A DNA stretch of 64,000 nt, from the NCBI GenBank assembly GCA_019973155.2, contig BPQB01000067.1:1-64000 (forward strand), read 5' to 3'. Every line of letters begins with the position of its first letter. The stretch's first letter is position 1. The notes beneath the pieces were generated by a model. It was given only the letters and a program-made list of their open reading frames with translations, did no database searches and was not told the DNA's origin. Both the position numbers and the translations under genes were made by a program. Below, in pieces: positions 24,544 to 37,500 of the stretch. This DNA is from Phanerochaete sordida (taxonomy: Eukaryota > Basidiomycota > Agaricomycetes > Polyporales > Phanerochaetaceae).

Positions 24544-25295
24544 ATGGAAGAAGCGCTCGGTGTGAGCATCGTCTGCACTCTTGTCGTAGCTGGACAGCTC
24601 TGAAAGTGTTCCGATGTCGCGCAGATATCGTTACTTGAGGCCCTCGACGGCCAGCAGCTCAACTGCCTCAACGAGGATGCGGAACACACGCTCAAGAGCA
24701 TCCTGCAGAGCAAGCAGCTCAACACATCGAGCAACTACCTGCTGAGCGACGCCGATGAGCAGCTCATCCTCAACATCCCTGTACGTCCATCTCTTCTCGC
24801 GTCTGCACCGCGACGTCGTGCTGATGTGCCGTGCAGTTCAACCAGGTCGTGCGCATCCGCGCCCTCGTTATCAAGAGCGCGGGCGAGCCCGAGCAGCGGC
24901 CGCGTAGGATCAAGCTATTCGTGAACCGGCCCACGCTAGGCTTCGAGGACGCGGCGGACGCGAGCGAGCCTGAGGCGGCGCAGATTTTCGAGCTCACGGA
25001 TGAGCAGGTGGCGGAGGGAAAGCGCATACCTCTGCGCTTTGTGCGGTTCCAGAGCGTGAACAGCTTGCACGTACGTGGCCTTGCTGCAGGATGCTGGACA
25101 GTAATTTGACTTTCTTTCGGCACAGATCTTTGTTGAATCGAACGGTGGCGACGACCAGACGCGTATCGACGCGATCGACGTCTTCGGGGCCCAAGCACAG
25201 TGCGTTATAGCTCTATTTTGGCTGATTCATTGCATCTCACAAGTGGCACCAGGGGCACGAGAGATCTTAGTGGATTGAAGGTCGTGGAAGACTAA
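24544..25295 (+). CDS. PITH-domain protein
   Basis: Five exons give a small protein made almost entirely of a PITH domain, the proteasome-interacting domain of thioredoxin-like TXNL1. Blocks are SLLEALDGQQLNCLNEDAEH, LNTSSNYLLSDADEQLILNI, FNQVVRIRALVIKS, RRIKLFVNRPTLGFEDA, RFVRFQSVNSLHIFVESNGG and QTRIDAIDVFGA, ending GLKVVED. There is no thioredoxin domain, as in stand-alone PITHD1-type proteins. The first exon encodes only about six residues (MEEALG) before a 62-base intron. That short start is inferred from phase. Confidence 0.88.
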
Positions 25296-26044
25296 CGACT
25301 GCTTATTGCAATCATCAATGTACAAGTAGGACTGCAGAGCACCAATTGTACGCGTACGCCCCTTGCGCCGTGGAAGGAGACATGGAACATGACGAAAGTA
25401 CACTCGAGTCTGCTTTCAGACGTACCCTGAAGATCTTACATCCACACACTGGCGCTGTTTCATCCCCCTTGAATGCCCTGCTTGGAGTGTCATACGTTAT
25501 GTGAGGCCTTTGTAAGGTAGCGTCAAGCTTCATTCAACTCCCCTCCCCTCGCGGCACCGACTGCGGACATGGCTGTAAAATGAGACCCCCCTCTGCCAGA
25601 CCTTTCCTTCCCCGGAGAGGTGTACGTAGTATGGAGGATGAACGACCTGCAAAGGGGACCTCGCTGTGCTAACTGTTAGCGCGGGGACCTCTGGTTGTGC
25701 AGCACCGGTACTGGAAAAATAACTGATACGTAGAGTAGCACGGTCTACAATCCCGGAGCTGTCAGGCAAAAATCTCACAGAGGCCTCAGGTTTCGCTCAG
25801 GCTGGCTCTTTAATGGTGCCCACGCTGCGCAGTACGATGGCAAGTTGTGAGCGAGGTCTAACCGGATAGGCTGATATGATGGACGCAGGTGGATATGAGG
25901 AGACCAGGCAGAGATTTCGGCTGAGAGCAGACTGCGTCATAGGCTCGCAAGTGTGAGGGCGCAGGTCACGTGAGGGCGCATCAGCGCATCAACAAGCAGG
26001 TTCTGAGCGTCTGCCAACCAAGCCGCGCTCCGGTCTCGACCTCC
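25296..26044. other. intergenic, no gene seen
   Basis: This lies between the PITH gene and the ING-type gene, which run in the same direction. Open frames are short and unlike known families. It probably holds the PITH 3' UTR and the promoter of the next gene. Confidence 0.6.
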
Positions 26045-27829
26045 ATGTCCCGAAAATACCGCACTCACAAACGTCGCCGTTCTCAGGCAGTGGCCTCGAT
26101 CGAACTGTCAGCAGACTATGAGGACGTGAACGGTGACCAAGACGCAGACCTTGACGATGCTATGGACGTCGACGACCCCAAGTCCAGCCAGCTTACAGCA
26201 GGAGAGAACGTGGAGGGGGAACAGATAGACGAACCACCACAAGAGCTGGATGAGGATCTCAAGAGGAAGCAGGAGATTTGGGACACGTTTCAAGAAGAAC
26301 ATCATGAAGGTGTGCTGGGCTTATGTTGACACTCGGTCCGGGGAAGTTGACTGACGTTTGCTCGCAGTCCTTGAACAGCTCCCGCTTTCGCTGCAACGGT
26401 CGTATTCCCTCACGACAGAACTGGACGAACAAGTTAACAGTACGTCCATACACACAATCGTATTTGTCCCCGTTCCAAATGCCGTAGATTATAACGTGCA
26501 GTTACTCGTGAACCTCAAGGAATACATTGCAATACGGATGTCTTTGGCCAAACTACCTGATTCACAGCCGGAACTGGAACCTCGTCAGGCCGAAGACAAC
26601 ATGGACGTCGACGATGCTCCGTCTACTACGAAAGAGTCTGATCTGGATGACAAAGTTATCGAGGAAGACGCGTCCCCCGTAGTTCCGAAGTCGACGCGTT
26701 CGACGCGAGAACTGTTGGTTAGCATCGCACAAATGGCGGATCAGAATGTACGCTCCTCACGCGAGAAGCTCAATATTGCGCGCTTCACATGTGGCCTGGT
26801 ACGTGTTCTCAAGCTTCCGTTCGCGCTCGGGACTCATTTTCACACGCAGATAGATCGCTATGTACGCGATCTTGACAGGGCAATCAAGGAGCAGGAAGCA
26901 GCGATTTCGATTGGCATGAGACCCGGCACTCACGCGACCCAAATTGTGCTACCGGACGTCATAGCTCCTGCTCCTCGGCCTCAGAAGCCATACTATACCT
27001 CTATCGAGGACGAGTCAGAAGAGGATGAGGCTCTGGACGAATATATCGAGCCCCCTCCGGTGTCACCAACGCCACAGCCGGAACCCGTGGTACCGGAGCC
27101 TGAGGAGCCTGAGGGTCCCGAGGGTCCTGAGGGTCTTGAGGAGCCAGAGGAGCCAGAGGAAGTCGAGGAGGTCGAAGAGGTCGAGGAGGAACCACCAGCA
27201 CGAGAACCAACGCCGCCACCACCTACTCCGCCGCCACCTCCTCCACCTCCGCCGCCGCCTCCGAGCAAGAAAGGCCGTAAGGGCAAGAAGACACGGAAGT
27301 CGAAGTCGCAGACGCCTCGCGAGCAGTCGATGACTGCGGCTGAACCGCCAGGCGATGTTGACTTGGACGAAGCTGTCCCAGAGAAACCTCCGACACCACG
27401 CCGACCGACAATCCGCCTCACATTGTCGTTGCCGCCGCCACCACCGCCGAAGTCTCCAACTCCGTCGGAAGAACCGCTACCACTGCAGGAGGTTGCGAAT
27501 GAAAACCCCGATGAGAAGCTGTATTGCATCTGCAATGGCCCCTCGGACGGCTTGGTGAGTTCGCGACGATGGCTGTCGCTGTATCATGGTCTAAAATGCA
27601 CCTACAGATGCTTGCATGTGACGATTCGACATGCCAACGAGAATGGGTAAGTGCAAGCTTGCGTATTGAACGTTGCTCAATGAACTCAACGCTCGTCTAG
27701 TTTCACTTCGAATGTATGGGCATAACTAATGCCCCAAAGGGCCTTTGGTATTGCCCAGACTGTAGACTGGCGCCGAACGTGGCCTCGAAGAAGAAGAAGA
27801 AGTCGCGCCGCAAGAAATCAGCTGGTTGA
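26045..27829 (+). CDS. ING-type PHD-finger chromatin protein
   Basis: ING proteins link acetyltransferase or deacetylase complexes to methylated H3K4. The N-terminal half has the ING helix region, with VLEQLPLSLQRSYSLTTELD, then SREKLNIARF and the helix IDRYVRDLDRAIKEQE. The C-terminal PHD finger is split over exons: LYCICNGPSDG, MLACDDSTCQREWFHFECMG and GLWYCPDC, ending in a Lys/Arg tail KKKKKSRRKKSAG. Between them lies an unusual linker with a PEEPEGPEG-type repeat, an acidic EEVEE tract and long polyproline runs. The start ATG gives MSRKYRTHKRRR. Compared with yeast Yng1/Yng2 the linker is much longer. Which complex it serves cannot be told. Confidence 0.88.
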
Positions 27830-28009
27830 GCTCATGCACGAGCTCGGCACGTACCTATATATTTGTATACTTCTCATCTGTGCATCGTTTGTTGTATCCA
27901 TTAGGAAGACATGTTCTCAAATACAATAGGGCGACGAGAAGTACACTGAACGGCCGTAAGATACAAACACGGGTATCATATGAGATATTACAAGTAGTAG
28001 AGTACAGTA

Positions 28010-29637
28010 TCAAGTGCTTGTCACCTGCATTCCCAGCTTATTAGCTAGGGTCTCCATATAAACCTCTGTCCTTGCCAAGTCAGAAGAGGCCGTGCAAGTG
28101 GGAGAGCAGGACGAACCAGTGGCATGCCGTAGCTTCCAATATTCTGTAAGTAGCTCGTTCAGTTCTTTCTGGCTCTGCCTCATGTGCTCCGCCATCTATC
28201 AAGCTCTTAGCCAGAAAATATCGCGCGTAAAGGGGCCACTTACACTCCGTTCGACTTCGTCCGCCTGCGCACGGAGTTCCTCTACTTGTCGGTCATTGTC
28301 GCGGCGGTCGTGATCCATCTGCTCATACTCGCGCTGCAACCGCTCGATCGTCTGCTGGCTCGCGTCGCGCTTGTCCTTGGCGTGTTTCTCGGCACGGTCG
28401 AGCTTCTCGACGGCGTGCGCGTACTGGATGCGCACGCGCTCGCTCTTGCGCCCGAGCTCGCTCTCCTCGGCGCGCTTCTCCGCGAGCTGGTCCTTGAGCT
28501 CGGCGAGCGCCTTGCGGCTGTGCTCGAGGAGCGCAGCCTCCTTCTCGATCGCCTGCAGCTGCTCGACGCACGCGCGCACGTCCTTCTCTATTGCGACCAG
28601 CGCGCCCGCCTTCACCTGCAGGTCGCGGATCTTGCTCTCGTGCAGCGCAGCGGTGCGCTTGTCCTCCGCGACTGTCACTGCCATATCGCTGATCTTGCGC
28701 TTCAGCCGGTCGGGCGACTGCACGATACGCGAACGCGTACGGGAAATGAGTTCGCCGAGCTCGTCGATGGTCGTCTGCATTTGTTCCTACGAATGGCGCT
28801 GAGCTTTCCGATGCCGAGGAGGAGAGAAGTAGCGTACCTTGCGCTGCAGGAGATCTGCGCGTTGCTGCTTCATGTCCTTGACAGTTTGCAGCAGTGCTAG
28901 CTGCGTGTCGCGACATTTGATGAGGTAGACTGTTAAAGCTTCGTTCTCTTGCCGTAGCGTCTCGCATCGCGGTTCGTCTTCCGCCATCTTTGCCCTACAG
29001 CGGCGGTGAGGTTGGGTACGGAGCATGCTAGTAGAAGGACTCACTTGATACCCGCAACCTCTGCCTGGACCTCGGCCAGCCTTCTATTGACTTCTGTCCG
29101 TTCCTGGTTAATGGACGCGGACTTCTTTCGTAAGTCTTCTATGAAGTCCGCCCGCTGCTGCGAGAACTTGACGAGATTTATAAACGCGGAGAAATGTGCT
29201 CGTGTCCGCTCTGGTTCTGGTGCAGCGATATCCTTGGCATTGAAGTCCGCTATCTTAGCTGCACGTGCGAAGCGTTGTCTGTCAGAGTTTCAGGATTGCG
29301 TTAGTGCTGTGCTTGATTGACACGTACAGGTGGTGTAGGAGGATGTTTTGCGCGAGAGCCGCGGAGTACATGTCCTTGGAGGGGTAAGGAGGCGGCTATA
29401 CAATAGAAGTGGGGTACGTACTGGGTTATCCAGCTGCTGCAACGCCCTCTGCACTGCTGGTTGAAAGGACTGTTCATTGAGGTTTGTGACCTGTTGAAGG
29501 CAAGTGGCATACACGGTGGTGACTAGCTCGGGCGTCGGATTTCGGAGGGCATGCTCGGAGATGACGAGGCCCCACTCCTGGAATGCCTCGACGATCTCGT
29601 CATACTTCATGAACGGAAACCAGAACTGGTTTGACAT
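28010..29637 (-). CDS. NUF2: Nuf2, Ndc80 kinetochore complex subunit
   Basis: Nuf2 pairs with Ndc80 to bind microtubules at the kinetochore. The N-terminus is a calponin-homology-type Nuf2 domain: MSNQFWFPFMKYDEIVEAF, then WGLVISEHALRNPTPELV. The block RTRAHFSAFINLVKFSQQRA follows. The remainder is almost continuous heptad coiled coil (for example NEALTVYLIKCRDTQLALLQ, ESELGRKSERVRIQ) to a short tail. About five short introns are needed. The last joins EELRAQADEVERS to MAEHMRQSQKELNELLTEYW. It is head-to-head with the RecQ gene. Confidence 0.92.
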
Positions 29638-29812
29638 TTTGTCTGAATTGGTTGGGAATATGTAAAGAAATGGCGGGCAGAGAGGGAGGAGAAGGTGGAA
29701 GGGTCACGTGTTTGGTACGCGACGCGGTGCGATCAGGGTCAAGTCCTCATTCGGGCTCTTCCCCGTCGCTCACTCTGCCCGCGGCCTCTCCGCCTCTTCC
29801 CCCGCCTCCACC
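29638..29812. promoter_or_regulatory. 175-base bidirectional promoter of NUF2 and the RecQ gene
   Basis: It carries a CACGTG E-box at 29705-29710 and ACGCGACGCG at 29717-29726. The latter resembles two overlapping MluI cell-cycle-box cores (ACGCG) of the kind bound by MBF. Both flanking genes are expected to peak around S/M phase. The regulatory reading is inference. Confidence 0.4.
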
Positions 29813-32800
29813 ATGTCGGGGCCCCGAAACAATCTCGAAGACATCCTCAAGAAACGGCAGCAGTCAACAGCGACAACTCCGGCGGGGCTGGCGACGTCGC
29901 AGAGCCAGAGCCAGAGCCAGGACGGGGCGCCAAAGGTCAGTTCCCCGCAATATCGCAGCACGATTGGCCTCACTCACAAGTACGAAAGTCCAAATTCAGA
30001 GTCGCAAGCAGACCAAGCCCTCCAAATACTGCCGCGCAGAAACCCGCAGGTGAGTTTCTTGTTGGTCTCACCGCAACCACATGGAGCCGACAGACGACAT
30101 CTCAGCGCCGCTGCAGAAGTCGCCGTCGTACACGTCCTTTTCGACGCCAGGGTTTGGAAAGAAGCAGACTGCACCCTTCAATCACTCTGTGAATAGTTCC
30201 ATAGCCTCCACCTCCGTTAAGAACACGTCGGCGTCGATATACGAGAGGAGGAACGAAGTCGCCGCAGCGCCTTCCACGCCCGCCGCACAAGCCATCACGA
30301 GCCTCCCTGCCAAACGAACTTCTCCGTTTGTTGACCCACATCCCAAGCGCTCCCGCCCCGATGCGAGCAAGACAAGTGACAAGGAGAACTATGATACACA
30401 ACCAGCCGACATCGATATTGATAGTGAACCCACGCTGAGCGACGAGAGCGATGTTTCCATCGTCATGATCTCGCATAGAGATAAGGGCAAGGGACGCGAA
30501 GTAGCGCAGAGCCTTCCGCCACCACCATCCTCGCAACGCAACATTGATTTCCACCAGCTATCCACTCCGTCCAAGCCAAGTGGTCGTGGTGCAAGCTCGC
30601 TATCCTCCGCTCCTTCATCTCGACGCGTACCCGCTTCATCTATTACTACTACAGCTGCGGGTGTTACTACCACTCGAGCAAGCGCATTGAACGTGCAGAG
30701 CTCAAGTGTCCCCCGTGCCGAACATGCTCCAGGAGGTGCAGATAACGATTCGCAAAGGCACCTGATCCTGGATTATTCGGATATGGTGACTGTAGGTCGC
30801 AAGTCGACGTGCCTCCTTTTCTTCGCACTGACAAATCTGAAGATAGCCTCAGAAGATCTCGTGGAGATGAAGAACAAGGCAATAGACGTGCGCTCGCACT
30901 TGGTTGATGTTCGTGCCGACGAATGTGGTAAACCTACGCTGCTGATGATCCGTCAAATCGAGTACGTCCGTTTAGTGCAGACTGTTGCATACTCTGCTTT
31001 CTTGCTTACATTTCCGGCTACAGAGATGTTATGCAAGACAGAATACGCTGCATAGACGCGATCTTGACTGCTCGTAAGACGGGCCAGTCGGTTGTGTTAC
31101 CTGCTCCTAGTTGGACAACGTCCAGCGCGTCCAAGCCGCCCTCTTTGCCTCCCCACCCTGTTCTTTTGTCGTCGGACGCACACGGCCCAGTCGCACGCGA
31201 CGCGCCTGTATTCGACCCGCATGGAGATATACCGTCTTTCGACAACTATGAGCCTGACCACGACACGCTAGACCCGTCCTTCGACGATCTGATGCAGGAC
31301 AGCGCGCCGCAGCAGTCGAACGGAGGGAACAACTACCCTGAGCCCTCTGTCCATGCCCCTGCTAGCGACGACGAACTTTGGAACCAGTTCGATGATCCGA
31401 TGCTTTCCCCTGACCCGGTCATATCATCTCTTCCTCCGCCGCCGCCACCGCCGCCGCCGGCGCAAGCTGTCGCTGGTCCTTCTCGCAGGGAACCAGCTGT
31501 TCCCGATGACGAGACTGTGCAGCGTCCGAATCCTGGGCTGACGAAGACGCCGTTCTACGGTGACCTCGTGCGGACTCTGCAAAATGTTTTCGGCCTAAAG
31601 TCCTTCCGCAAGAACCAGCTCGAGGCGTGTACCGACAGCATGCAAGGCCGCGACGTCTTCGTACTCATGCCCACTGGTGGTGGCAAGAGCCTCTGCTTCC
31701 AGCTTCCCGCAGTCGTCAAGAACAAACAGATGGACGGCGTCACAGTTGTTATCTGCCCGCTTGTTGCCCTGATGCAGGACCAAGTCTCTGCGTTGCAAAA
31801 AAGAGGGGTGAAGGTCGCATCGTTCGATTCGACACAGTCTGCTCAAGAGGCAAACAAGATGCATCAGATGCTACGGACACCAGGCAGCCGGCCTGCTCTA
31901 CTCTACGTCACACCAGAGAAGCTGGAGAAGAGCCAAAGGCTTATCAGCGATGTCATGGCGTTGTATAAGGAGGGGCTGCTCGTACGCTTCGTGGCCGACG
32001 AAGCACACTGCATCATCACCTGGGGCAGGGACTTTCGTGGTTCTGTCAGTGCCTTCATTGTTTCTTCATACATCTTGCTGATATTTCACAATTTCAGTAC
32101 AATGACTTCACTTGGATCCGTGACAGGTATCCGGATGTCCCTGTCATTGCACTGACGGCGACAGTGAACAAACAGGGCATCATCGACATCATTGCACGTC
32201 TCCGGATGCGGAACTGCAGCCAGTACACGTCATCCTTCAACCGGCCAAATCTCTACTACGACATCAGGCCCAGGCCGGCGAAAATGACAGCTCTGTACAC
32301 AGAGATCATAGCCGCGATCAACCAGCGATACCGCGGAGAAACAGGTATCATCTACTGTTCCTCGAAGATAAAGTGTCAGGAGCTTGCCCAAGAACTTCGC
32401 AGAGCAAAGATCAAGGCAGACTACTTTCATGCCGAGATCTCGGGCTCTGAGAAGCAACGAATCGTAGATGGCTGGCAAGCTGGGCACATCAAGGTCGTTG
32501 TTGCTACGGTACGTGCTTGATGATACTACCGATTGAACACCTGCGCTAACACTCAAGACTCAAAGATTGCCTTCGGCATGGGAATTGACAAGCCCGACGG
32601 TTGGTTCTTTCATTTTATCATCCCATTGCCATCAAAAAACTCACTGAGGCCTGGCAGTTCGCTTCGTTTTCCACACCGCAATCCCGAACTCCTTGTGCGA
32701 GTACGTCTGGACATACCTCCTTGCGGAATGTCACCCTGACCACTCGGCAGCTACTATCAAGAGACAGGGAGAGCCGGCAGAGACGGAAAGCCTTCAGATT

Positions 32801-34388
32801 GCATCCTTTGTATGTGATCATCGTATTGTCCATTTTATGCACACTGACACCCCTCGAAGACTACGCTTGGGCGGATGCCGCTTGGAAGATGAGACGAGCT
32901 CGTGAGGAAGCCTTGGAGAAAGGGGACGCCTCCCTCGCAGAACATGCAGTGGAGCATGTCACTCGTGTTGTGCAATACTGCATGAATGCCGTCGACTGCC
33001 GCCGCAAGCAGGTCTTGGCCTTCTTCGACGAGCCTTTTGACCCTAAAAAGTGCAACAATATGTGCGACAACTGCAAGAACGAGGCCCCTGTCACCACATT
33101 GGACATCACGGCGCTTGCAATCAACTTCGTGAAACTCGTCCAGCAGGCCCAACAGAAGAACATACGCGCTGCTCGTGGTACACTCACGAAAGCCTTCTAC
33201 GGGAAGATGGACAGAGCTACTCAAGACCGAGGCTTCGAACAGCTTGCCGGGTTTGGAGCTGGCGCGGAGGCTGCGAAGGCGAACCGAGACTTGCCTGAAC
33301 GTCTTCATGACCTCCTCGTTGCTCAGGGCATCCTCATGACGAAGGCTGAAGGTAATGGGAGGAGCGGCTATGCCCAGGATTACACCTATGTGAGCATTAG
33401 CTTGCGCGCAGGCATTCTCAATGCCTAATCCTTTCCAGGCGGGACCAAAGGCGCCGGCGTTCTTGCGAAATCGCCCAACTCTCACCATAGGATTCCGGGC
33501 GAAGATCAAAGCCTCTCGACGGAACCAGCCTAAGACGACAAGTCAGGACGACGGAAAAGGGGCTCCGGCAAGCCGACGTACCAAGAAAATCGTGGAAATT
33601 GCGGAAGATCCCATCGATGACTACGATGATGACGACGACGACGAAGGAGCATACCTGGTGGATATCCCGGACGAAGACTACGCTCCCGAGCCAATTGCTG
33701 GACCAAGCAGACAACCGGCTACCCGGAAGGCCGCCGCCAACCTTGCCTCGGCCGTCATTGACATCGACGACGAGGTGGAGCTCATAGACAACCCAACGAG
33801 CCAACAAGTAGTGCGAGACAGCCTGCAGGACGGTTGTCTGGTCGCTCTGAAACAATGTCGCGATAAGGTCAGTCTTTCCAGATATCTGGTTGAACTGCAC
33901 TCATGCCTCTTCGCCGTAGTTCATGCTCGAGTCGGACTATGGTGATATTGTAGCCAAAGAGCTTGGCGACGAGCATTTGCAGATACTCAGTCTACTCTTG
34001 CCACGAGGTGCGTATCGAGCACCAATCGATCGTCTTAATTCGCGTCTGACCGCAGCAATCCCTAGACATGTCCAGCCTTGAAAGCGAGATGCGAGATGAT
34101 CAGGTCGCCTTCGACGCTCTCAATTCGAAGATCCCTTCACTCTTTCCCGAGATTCTGAACATCTGTCTCAGGTTCCGCTCCTTCCTTCCGCCCGATCCAC
34201 AATCGAAGCGGAAGTGAGAACCATGCTTCCGTTGCGACGGTACTTACAGCTGACTTACCCTGTCAACTGTTAGGCCATCATCTAAGGCAGCTCTCGGTGC
34301 CAGATCGAAGCCGCCGTCCATCGCTCAGCTGCACAACAACTATGACTATCCCGGCGGCGCGTCGAAGCCTGCGTCCAAGAGGAAATGA
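29813..34388 (+). CDS. RecQ-family DNA helicase (Sgs1/BLM-like)
   Basis: A long, disordered Ser/Pro-rich N-terminus (to about 31500) precedes the helicase core. Motifs are GLKSFRKNQLEACT (motif 0), LMPTGGGKSLCFQLPA (I), VICPLVALMQDQ (Ia), ADEAHCIITWGRDFRGSY (II plus aromatic-rich loop), PVIALTATV (III), TGIIYCSSK (IV), VVVATIAFGMGIDKPDVRF (V) and YYQETGRAGRDG (VI). The RecQ zinc region has CRRKQVLAFFDE and CNNMCDNCKNE, then a winged-helix-like part. Three introns interrupt the motif V-VI area (about 32617-32673, 32700-32748 and 32810-32860), so the un-spliced frame appears broken there. The C-terminal tail has an acidic Asp run. I could not recognise an HRDC domain. The aromatic-rich loop has Arg where the family has His (WGHDF). 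Confidence 0.92.
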
Positions 34389-34580
34389 TCACACTCGACT
34401 TGTCCCACCCGCCTCATTTTCTTGCGGTACCCTATGCATTCATTTATGACTAGTTTACATTGACATCCTATGGCCCACTCTAATGACTATGTAGATTTCT
34501 TGTGTAACACAATCCAGCAGCGCGTAGCCTACCGCCACACACCCTTCTTGTACCTTATGCACTGTATAGCAATGTACTCC

Positions 34581-37500
34581 TTACACTTCTTCATAGCGGA
34601 ACGTACTGTACCAGCCATGGTCGCCCTCCTCGTGCCGCGTCGATACCCGCGACATATGCGTGCTCTGCGCCGTCAGCCACGTCGACGTGCCGAAAAGGCT
34701 GCCCGTGAGCTCGAGCAGCGCCTCGAGCGTGTCGACCATGTTGCGCATCACTTGTTGCTCGGCGAAGGCGTACACGAGTGAGAGGCCGAGCGCCTCGGGG
34801 TCCTCCTCCCGCGCCTGGTTGATGCGCTCCTGGACGTGATCCTCGAGCATCTCGAAGGCGTGGCGGGCGGATGGAAGAAACTGCGGGAGCGGTTCGCGCG
34901 CCCGGAATGCGTGTTGGCAGGCGAAGAGCGCGATACACACGCAGGACATCTATGGGCGCAGAGACCGTCGTTCAGGAGCTCGATGACAACTGAAGATGGC
35001 AGACTTACGAACTCGCGTCGTTCATGAAAGACTTCGGCGACAGTGACCTTGCGTGGGATGTTCTCCCGAATTTTTCGGAGACCTGTCATGAGGTCGAGGA
35101 CGTTTTGAAGGACGGTCACTACGCGGCGGTAATGTCGCAAGGGTTTCTGTGAGGGCCATCAGCCAGCATTCATATGAGAGCGTACAGGGTGAACATACTG
35201 GCAACAAGTCCAGCTCGTTGTGCATCGTCGTGATGTGCGCCGCAAGACGGTGAAGCGCGTTCCGTATTTCGAGTTCAAGCTTCAGCGTCTTGCGCCGCTC
35301 ATCTCTCGTGAAAACGTGTTTGTCATGGAACATGTCGCTACACCATATCTCATCAGCGTCAAGTATGACAAGGGTCGGTAAGAGACTTACTGGCTCAAGC
35401 TGAGGTAAAGGTCCGTGAGTAGGCCGAGCGTACGGCTCGTGTCAGATAGGAAGTATACCTGCGAAGAACGAGTCAGCGGCGGATCTGCGCTGAGGACACG
35501 GAGACGTACACGTGAGTGTCGAGGGAACACAAAACTGTTCATTAGCAACGCTGCGACCATGCCGAGCGAGATCATGCCCGCACGCAGGAGAGCAAGCTCT
35601 GAGCACCAGGTGTAAGCAGCGCTGGTTATCCAAGATGAAGACATGACTCAACTGATGACAGATGTGTCGGAATGAGGACTAATGTACTTCGCGAATGCGA
35701 TTGGAGGTATCGCCACGGAACTGGTCCTCGCTTAGTCCCCCAACCACCGCGATAAGACACGATGAACTTACCAGGGCACAGCCAGCGGTCCCAGGTTCGT
35801 TTGCGTAATAAGCCATGTAATGGGGAGGTCGGCGACTGTAACCAGCGTGACAAGTCCGTACGGATTACGGTGTGCGATAAGCCAGGCCTGCGATGTTTGT
35901 TAGCGCGATGATAATGACGGACTGGAGTGACACTGACGATGTAAGCGTAAATGGCACCAATGCATGTCCCCAGCTGAGCTGCGGTGTGAGCTGATCGATT
36001 ACGCGGAACGTTGGCGAAGGCTTACAATACGCAGATAACCGATGCGCCACGTAGCGCCAATGTTTGTTTCGAGCACCCAGAGATAACTGTTTGCTATCGA
36101 CATTAGAGTTCACGCGTTACGACGCACAATCGGATATCGCACCTGATAACCATCCACTGGCCGTGCACAGCGAGGAACCATTTGGGACCTGGAACGCACT
36201 GTTGGCTTCATCCGAATGACTCGATTTGAGCGACTGACCTCCCGTACTTGCCGGCAGAAAAGCTGGCAACGATAACAAAGCGACGCCACACGCGTTCTTG
36301 AGCGCATGCCTGAGGTGGCTCGACCGCTGCGTCGCCTTGAGAACGCGCCAGAGCCTGATCCTGAACCGGAGCGACTTGGTGCTTGACCACACGTAGTGTA
36401 TCCACTGCGAAAGGTTCCACGCGGGCGCGGGCTCGCGATCCTCACTACCACGGCGTGCGACGCGCATACGCGCGGTCTTCATCGCGGAGTGGCGCACGTC
36501 GACGCCGTACGCGTGCTCGCGCAGGCCCTGCTTCCACTCGGGCGCAGTGTACGTGTTGTCCGCGGTGGGCGTGACGCTGCCGTCGCCCGCGGTGAGGAGC
36601 GCGTTCTGTGCGTTCGGGTCGTCCGAGATGTACGGCCCTGGCGGCACGCCGAGCCACGCAAGACTCACGCGCGGGTACCACAGCCGCGGGCGCGCGTTCT
36701 CGTAGTACGTTGCGAAGCGCTGCGCGACCTGCAGCGCAACGAGGAGTTCCTGCGCCATCTATCGCCGCCGTGAGCGGGTGGCGCGCGCATATGGGGTTAT
36801 CTCACCTGTAACAGCGCGATCATCGCCAGGCAGGACGTCAGCGCTTCCTTGGACAGGTGTGGCTTGCCCCGCTCGGTGTGTAGGTCTCGGAACACCTTCT
36901 TCAGCTCCTCGCGCGCGTGGTCCCGCGCCGCGAGAAGATCACTCTCCGCTTTCGAGAGCAGAACGGTCTGGCAGAATGTCCAGGCACCGCTTGGTGTTGC
37001 CGAATCATCGCTGACGTTGCTCGTGGACTCCTCCTTGCCCACGATCGTTACGGGAGGCTCGCGTTCGCGCCACGAGAAGAGGCGGGCAGGTGGGTCGGAC
37101 TGGTGGAAGGCGAGGAGGATTGTGCGCTCCACGGCAGAAAGGGCATCAAGGAGCGCAGAGCCAAGGGCCTGAGCAGGTTGCTCGAGGGAAACAGCGACGG
37201 GGCACTCGAGCTGAAATGGGAGCGGCGGGCTGGGGAGTGGCGTCCCGGGCGGAGACTTGAAGAAGGTGTGTCCATGTCCACCTCGAATCGTACCATTGGG
37301 AGTGATAGTCGGTGTTACCGGAGGAGAGGAGAAATAGTCCTCTGCGCCGGCGCCGGCGCCGCTGCGGGGTACAAAGTGGGAATGGTGGTGTCGCGTAGGA
37401 AGCGTGCGCTTCCGTAGAGGCATACCCCAGGCCAGCTCACGCCGTAAATGTTCGACCGTCCCAATGAGGGGTCGCATAGACCGCACTGCACCGAACGTCA

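Noticed and set aside
32568..32870. Apparent disruption of the RecQ helicase between motifs V and VI
   Set aside because: Three normal short introns restore VRFVFHTAIPNSL and DYYQETGRAGRDG, so the gene is not broken.
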